A stretch of 8,252 bases of DNA from DAOVGU01 sp030637775 [NCBI: bacterium] (GTDB taxonomy: Bacteria; Ratteibacteria; UBA8468), in contig DAOWFY010000082.1 in the NCBI GenBank assembly GCA_030637775.1, forward strand, positions 1 to 8,252, in the 5' to 3' direction. Under the pieces are notes generated by a model. The model was not told the DNA's origin and made no database searches. It saw only the letters and a program-made list of their open reading frames with translations. Shown in pieces: positions 5,281-8,252 of the stretch; the first letter of the stretch is position 1; every line of letters begins with the position of its first letter. A program made the translations under genes and the position numbers.

Positions 5281-6333
5281 ATGATAAATTTTAAGAACAC
5301 TATTTTAGAGTATTTCAAGACACTTGATTCATCTTTAGAAAAGTTTTCCATTAAAAGTGAAGGCAATATCACAAGGCTGCCCCTGTGGACCCTCACTCAT
5401 AGAGAAATATGTTTAGGTCTCAATGAAAGTAAGAGTTTTTTGATAATAAAGGTCATTCCTAACGATAAATTACAAAAGGATAGAATAGTAGAGAAAAAAA
5501 TGACTTCTCAAGAAGATGTGGCTGGAATTCTAAGTCCATTAGAAGCTGATTTTTCAATAAATAAATTGCCGAAAAATAACTTTGTGATGTTTGAAGGTAT
5601 AACTGTTACAGAAGCAAATAATCCCCTTGCAAAACCTGTTATGGAATTTCCAGGCGTCATCGGGTGGGGTAATTTAGAAAGTGCATTGAATTCTTTCAGT
5701 GTAATTGAAGCAAAAAAGGGGGCAATCAATTTATGGAATAATGCTTTGCATAATAGACCAAGAACGGAATCATTCATTCACGAAACACGACTTGTTTTTA
5801 CTAAGTTTAGCCTTTTGATGAAAAGAAAGGCATTTTTGGAAAGAAAAATCCATCGATTTATTAACGCACATCGGGATATCTTACTTCCAAATTTCAAAAA
5901 TTGCTTTTTTGAGATTAAGCTAAAGTTAGGCAAGGAATTTAGGAAGGCAGACTTTATAATTGAAAGAGAAGAGGGCATACCGGCCCTTTTAATAGAACTC
6001 GAAAACCCTTCTTATAGAATGTTTAGAAAAGATGGAGAATTGACCGCTGAAGCAAACCATGCACGGAGCCAAATAGCAGAATGGGTTAGATTTATTGAAC
6101 AAAACCCTCAAATAAATGCAAGTGGGCCATTATACTTCTTGAATGGTCGTAAAGACAGACTTGTAATTATGGGGCGGGGATTAAATAACAGAAAAAAGAT
6201 GATTGATTCGAAATATACCGACACGACTATGTGGACTTATAACTTATTTCTAGAACAAGCGAAGAGTAAATGGAATGATATTATTAATAACCAATGCCAA
6301 ACTATTGGCATAGAGAGAATAACTCCTTTTTAG
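5281..6333 (+). CDS. Shedu-like (DUF4263) anti-phage nuclease-family protein
   Basis: This 350-residue protein has the C-terminal signature of the Shedu/DUF4263 family, single-gene anti-phage systems with a PD-(D/E)XK nuclease fold. Asp224 lies in RKADFIIERE, Glu239-Leu-Glu241 in ALLIELENPSYRMF, and Gln264 in EANHARSQIAEWVRFI. The order D...E-x-E/K...Q is that of the family. The position usually held by lysine is Glu241, as in a subset of family members that read IE-x-E-x-P. The N-terminal 190 residues are unlike anything I can name and may be the variable sensing part of Shedu proteins. There is no membrane segment. Upstream and downstream lie two remnants of one lost gene, and codon use is more AT-rich than in the first half of the window; both suggest acquisition. 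The start is the first ATG of the frame, with a weak ribosome site. The family assignment rests on motifs read by eye. Confidence 0.72.
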   Translation: MINFKNTILEYFKTLDSSLEKFSIKSEGNITRLPLWTLTHREICLGLNESKSFLIIKVIPNDKLQKDRIVEKKMTSQEDVAGILSPLEADFSINKLPKNNFVMFEGITVTEANNPLAKPVMEFPGVIGWGNLESALNSFSVIEAKKGAINLWNNALHNRPRTESFIHETRLVFTKFSLLMKRKAFLERKIHRFINAHRDILLPNFKNCFFEIKLKLGKEFRKADFIIEREEGIPALLIELENPSYRMFRKDGELTAEANHARSQIAEWVRFIEQNPQINASGPLYFLNGRKDRLVIMGRGLNNRKKMIDSKYTDTTMWTYNLFLEQAKSKWNDIINNQCQTIGIERITPF

Positions 6334-6408
6334 AAATAGGTGTTAATTATCCATAGCATAGATATAGTTGGATAAATAAATAATCCTAATGCACTTAAAA
6401 TTAAGCAG

Positions 6409-6552
6409 GATCCCGGGAATCGCTAGATCCTGTATTTCCCCGCAAATCCCTGAAAACCGCCTCTACATTTGCGTTTTAAGAGGTTTTCCCAAAGTAAGGA
6501 AGGGTATAGCACCCCTGAAATCAGGGGTTTAGAGGACCACAAGGCAGCGGTA
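6409..6552 (+). repeat. Direct repeat, copy 2 (flanks Shedu gene downstream)
   Basis: This is the same-orientation counterpart of 5013-5137, differing by scattered transitions, two single-base indels and an 18-base palindromic segment at 6510-6527. It lies 13 bp before the start of the zinc-ribbon gene. Confidence 0.75.
6511..6528 (+). repeat. 8-bp perfect hairpin inserted in repeat copy 2
   Basis: ACCCCTGA, two bases, TCAGGGGT form a perfect stem. Copy 1 has a single A (5112) where copy 2 has the 18 bases 6510-6527, while the bases on either side align. The palindrome was therefore gained in copy 2 or lost from copy 1. Confidence 0.65.
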
Positions 6553-6565
6553 TTAAAGTGAATAT

Positions 6566-7672
6566 ATGAATATTGATCGATGGATTTCATGTATTTCGGA
6601 AGCTTATGGAATAACCGGGGGAATACTCTCGCCCTATGCAAAGGAAGTGCTCTTAGGGAAATTACCTGGAAATAATCTAAGTAAATCTCAAAATGACATC
6701 GTTGAAGAAACGCGGGAAGTAATCAGACGCTACTTTTTCAGAAAAGCTGCCCACGGAGAAATATTCGGCCCAATTAGTCGGATTAAGGAAAAATTTGGAA
6801 ATTCTGTCGAAGAAAATTATAGCTTATCAAGCGGACCATTTGTAGATATGGCAAAAACATATTGGACCTATAAAATAGAGGCAGAAGATCTGTTGCCAAA
6901 ATATCATAACCTTGCTTTGTCGCAAGTTTTATTACAGATCGAAGGAGATATTGCAAGTATATTTTTCCCCACTCCAGGACCAATGGTAATTTGGGTGAGG
7001 CAACGAAGAGAAACGCAACGGCAATTGCTCAAACAATATGCTCCAGAAATTGATATTGGCACCTTTTTAGAGAATAATCCTATTTTAGGTACCTCAAAGG
7101 GGTCTATTTCTAAGAAAGTCTTTAGTGAGAAAATATGGATAAGATGTCTAAACTCTGGGTGTTTACAATTCCTCAAAGTGCCCAATACAGTTAAAGCATT
7201 ACAAGTTACCTGTCCGAAATGCAATAAGAGGTTTAGATTTCCATCAGAAGAACTTGAATGGTTAAATCGGTTAGAGCCCCATATTCATCCCGAACCATAC
7301 AAAATTAAAGAGTTAGAGGACATTCGCCAACTTTATGGTATCCCGCACGAAATATTTGCCATGCGAGTTTTGGGCTCACCTTGGGCTACACGCCGGGTTC
7401 AAGAGAGTATTTATGCATACAATCGTGAAAAGATGCCAAGAGCGTCAGAGAAAGAATTGCTGAGGACTGTGTTTGTATCGCGAGCACTTCCTAAAGAGCC
7501 TTTTGGGTTGGGAATGACCGAAGAAGAAATTGATGAATCTATGGAATCAATTAACTCTTTAGAAGATTTGGTAAATTATTTTATTACAAGAGATGAAGCT
7601 GAAAAGCCTGCGGCTCCCGATCCACTTGGAATCGGAGCGAAAATAGATGAAATATTATCAAAGGAAAATTAA
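6566..7672 (+). CDS. Unrecognised protein with a central zinc ribbon
   Basis: I do not recognise this 368-residue protein. The N-terminal half (1-180) is helical and charged, with runs such as EETREVIRRYFFRKAAHG and VRQRRETQRQLLKQYAPE. A four-cysteine ribbon follows: Cys194-x4-Cys199 (RCLNSGC) and Cys216-x2-Cys219 (TCPKCNKRFRFP), spaced like the MJ0042-type zinc ribbons that sit in regulatory or membrane-associated proteins. After it come a helical region (AMRVLGSPWATRRVQESIYA) and an acidic tail. There is no signal peptide or membrane segment, so it should be cytosolic. It lies 232 bp after the Shedu-like gene, behind remnant copy 2, and its last 26 bp overlap the start of a membrane-protein gene, so those two are co-translated. 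The start is the first ATG of the frame; the ribosome site is weak. Confidence 0.75.
   Translation: MNIDRWISCISEAYGITGGILSPYAKEVLLGKLPGNNLSKSQNDIVEETREVIRRYFFRKAAHGEIFGPISRIKEKFGNSVEENYSLSSGPFVDMAKTYWTYKIEAEDLLPKYHNLALSQVLLQIEGDIASIFFPTPGPMVIWVRQRRETQRQLLKQYAPEIDIGTFLENNPILGTSKGSISKKVFSEKIWIRCLNSGCLQFLKVPNTVKALQVTCPKCNKRFRFPSEELEWLNRLEPHIHPEPYKIKELEDIRQLYGIPHEIFAMRVLGSPWATRRVQESIYAYNREKMPRASEKELLRTVFVSRALPKEPFGLGMTEEEIDESMESINSLEDLVNYFITRDEAEKPAAPDPLGIGAKIDEILSKEN
7634..7637 (+). promoter_or_regulatory. Internal ribosome binding site for the membrane-protein gene
   Basis: GGAG lies 9 bp before the ATG at 7647, inside the end of the zinc-ribbon gene. It supports this start, which overlaps the upstream gene by 26 bp. 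Confidence 0.5.
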
Positions 7673-8252
7673 GGAAAGGACAAAATCACATCGGGCAAGA
7701 AGAGCAATCGTAGGTATTTTGGGTGGAGGGATAGGATTTGGATCTATGAGCATTCTAAATTCATTAGGAGTAAGAAACTTATCACCTGAAATATTTGACG
7801 TATTACTCAAAACATTTCGTGGAGTGATTTTTGTAACAGCACAAGTTGTAGTCGTTTTAGGTATTGCAGGAGTAATCGCAGGTATTCTTGTTGATATTGT
7901 TTGTCACCGAACTCAAAGAAAAACTAGGGGAGTAACAAGATTTGTGTTAACAGGTATAGGCTATATAATTGGAATAGGCTTTGGAGCATTAGGTTTAGGA
8001 GGAATTAGTGGATACTTGAGTAACGAGAGAAAATATAGAAAGTTTTTGATGTTTGCCATACCTTCTTTTTTACCAGTGCCCAGATTTAAGTCTCCTTTTG
8101 CTCGCTTTTATGGCCGTGAGTATCTGGATGATGAGTCAAAAGAAGTAGGCAAGAACTGGCTTGAGCCAGATTTTGCACTCACTGCAGCTATTATTATCCC
8201 AATATTATTAGGGATGATAGAAAGTATTAAAGCGTCCTTTTGGGCAGGAATC
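7647..8252 (+). CDS. Multi-pass membrane protein of unknown function, 3' truncated by window end
   Basis: An open frame runs from ATG 7647 to the last base of the window (202 codons, no stop). The N-terminus is strongly basic (MKYYQRKIKERTKSHRARRA), followed by hydrophobic stretches. These lie at about residues 21-41 (glycine-rich, AIVGILGGGIGFGSMSILNS), 59-85 (VIFVTAQVVVVLGIAGVIAG), 99-122 (VLTGIGYIIGIGFGALGLGG) and 177-195 (ALTAAIIIPILLGMIESI). At least three or four membrane spans are likely, with a polar loop at about 125-175. By the positive-inside rule the N-terminus should face the cytoplasm. It overlaps the zinc-ribbon gene by 26 bp in another frame, so the two products are probably made together and may interact. 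No family is recognised. Confidence 0.75.
   Translation, partial: MKYYQRKIKERTKSHRARRAIVGILGGGIGFGSMSILNSLGVRNLSPEIFDVLLKTFRGVIFVTAQVVVVLGIAGVIAGILVDIVCHRTQRKTRGVTRFVLTGIGYIIGIGFGALGLGGISGYLSNERKYRKFLMFAIPSFLPVPRFKSPFARFYGREYLDDESKEVGKNWLEPDFALTAAIIIPILLGMIESIKASFWAGI

Larger units (their letters stand above)
6389..6558 (+). pseudogene. Decayed fragment of the same unidentified gene (remnant copy 2)
   Basis: From ATG 6389 a 47-residue frame reads SRIPGIARSCISPQIPE, NRLYICVLRGFPKVRKGI, then APLKSGV and TAG (6530-6532). About 19 of 32 residues match remnant copy 1 in the same frame. Copy 1's continuation DLEDRKTAV is present here as LEDHKAAV, but in another frame, because 18 bases containing a small palindrome sit between them. 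It could in principle be translated as a short peptide, but nothing resembling a ribosome site precedes it. It ends 7 bp before the next gene's ATG, so it may also serve as that gene's leader. No other feature is seen between 6334 and 6388. Confidence 0.5.

Noticed and set aside
6346-6385. Short inverted TTATCC/GGATAA arms after the Shedu-like gene, considered as a terminator
   Set aside because: Six-base arms with a long spacer in AT-rich DNA and no following T-run; not better than chance.
5013-6552. Two similar segments considered as the start of a CRISPR array or as att sites of an integrated element
   Set aside because: There are only two copies 1.4 kb apart with large divergence, no regular spacers, and no integrase gene in the window. 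The att idea is kept only as a possible history.
6423-6641. Minus-strand frame of 72 codons across remnant copy 2 and the start of the zinc-ribbon gene
   Set aside because: The matching frame in copy 1 is broken, whereas the plus-strand frame keeps its residues in both copies, so plus is the ancestral coding strand.

Overview
The window looks bacterial. It carries a GAF-domain histidine kinase, a stand-alone receiver protein, sigma70-like promoter hexamers, Shine-Dalgarno sites before some genes, and a REP-associated tyrosine transposase. Base composition is moderate in the first 4.7 kb and visibly more AT-rich afterwards. The mix of an endonuclease Q homologue, a cytosolic GAF kinase and small antitoxin-like genes would suit an uncultured anaerobic lineage, but the sequence fixes no taxon.

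Layout. At 1-735 is the 3' part of a transglutaminase-like gene, overlapping by ATGA a cytosolic GAF/histidine-kinase gene (732-1940). At 1940-2950 lies a complete RAYT unit: a Y1-type transposase with a DnaA-like C-terminal helix-turn-helix, bounded by a perfect 21-bp inverted repeat of REP type (GTAG plus an imperfect palindrome). It fills the gap between two convergent genes exactly. The left repeat begins on the last base of the kinase stop codon, the transposase stop lies inside the right repeat, and the receiver gene (2954-3361, minus) ends 3 bp further on. The receiver and an endonuclease Q gene (3444-4664) diverge from interleaved promoters in an 82-bp gap.

From 4748 the window is accessory in character. 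It holds an orphan HicB-like antitoxin gene whose 3' end runs into a decayed gene remnant, a Shedu/DUF4263-like anti-phage gene (5281-6333), and a second diverged remnant of the same lost gene (about 6389-6558). Then come an unrecognised zinc-ribbon protein (6566-7672) and a multi-pass membrane protein (7647 onward, cut by the window end) that overlaps it by 26 bp. The two remnants are direct repeats flanking the Shedu gene, which suggests modular gene turnover at a defence-type locus.

How the genes may work together. The kinase and receiver could form a phosphorelay, now separated by the RAYT unit. Endonuclease Q acts alone in repair of deaminated or abasic DNA and ends in a possible sliding-clamp tail. 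The zinc-ribbon and membrane genes are almost certainly co-translated and are the best candidates for an undescribed two-gene system, possibly linked with the Shedu gene just upstream.
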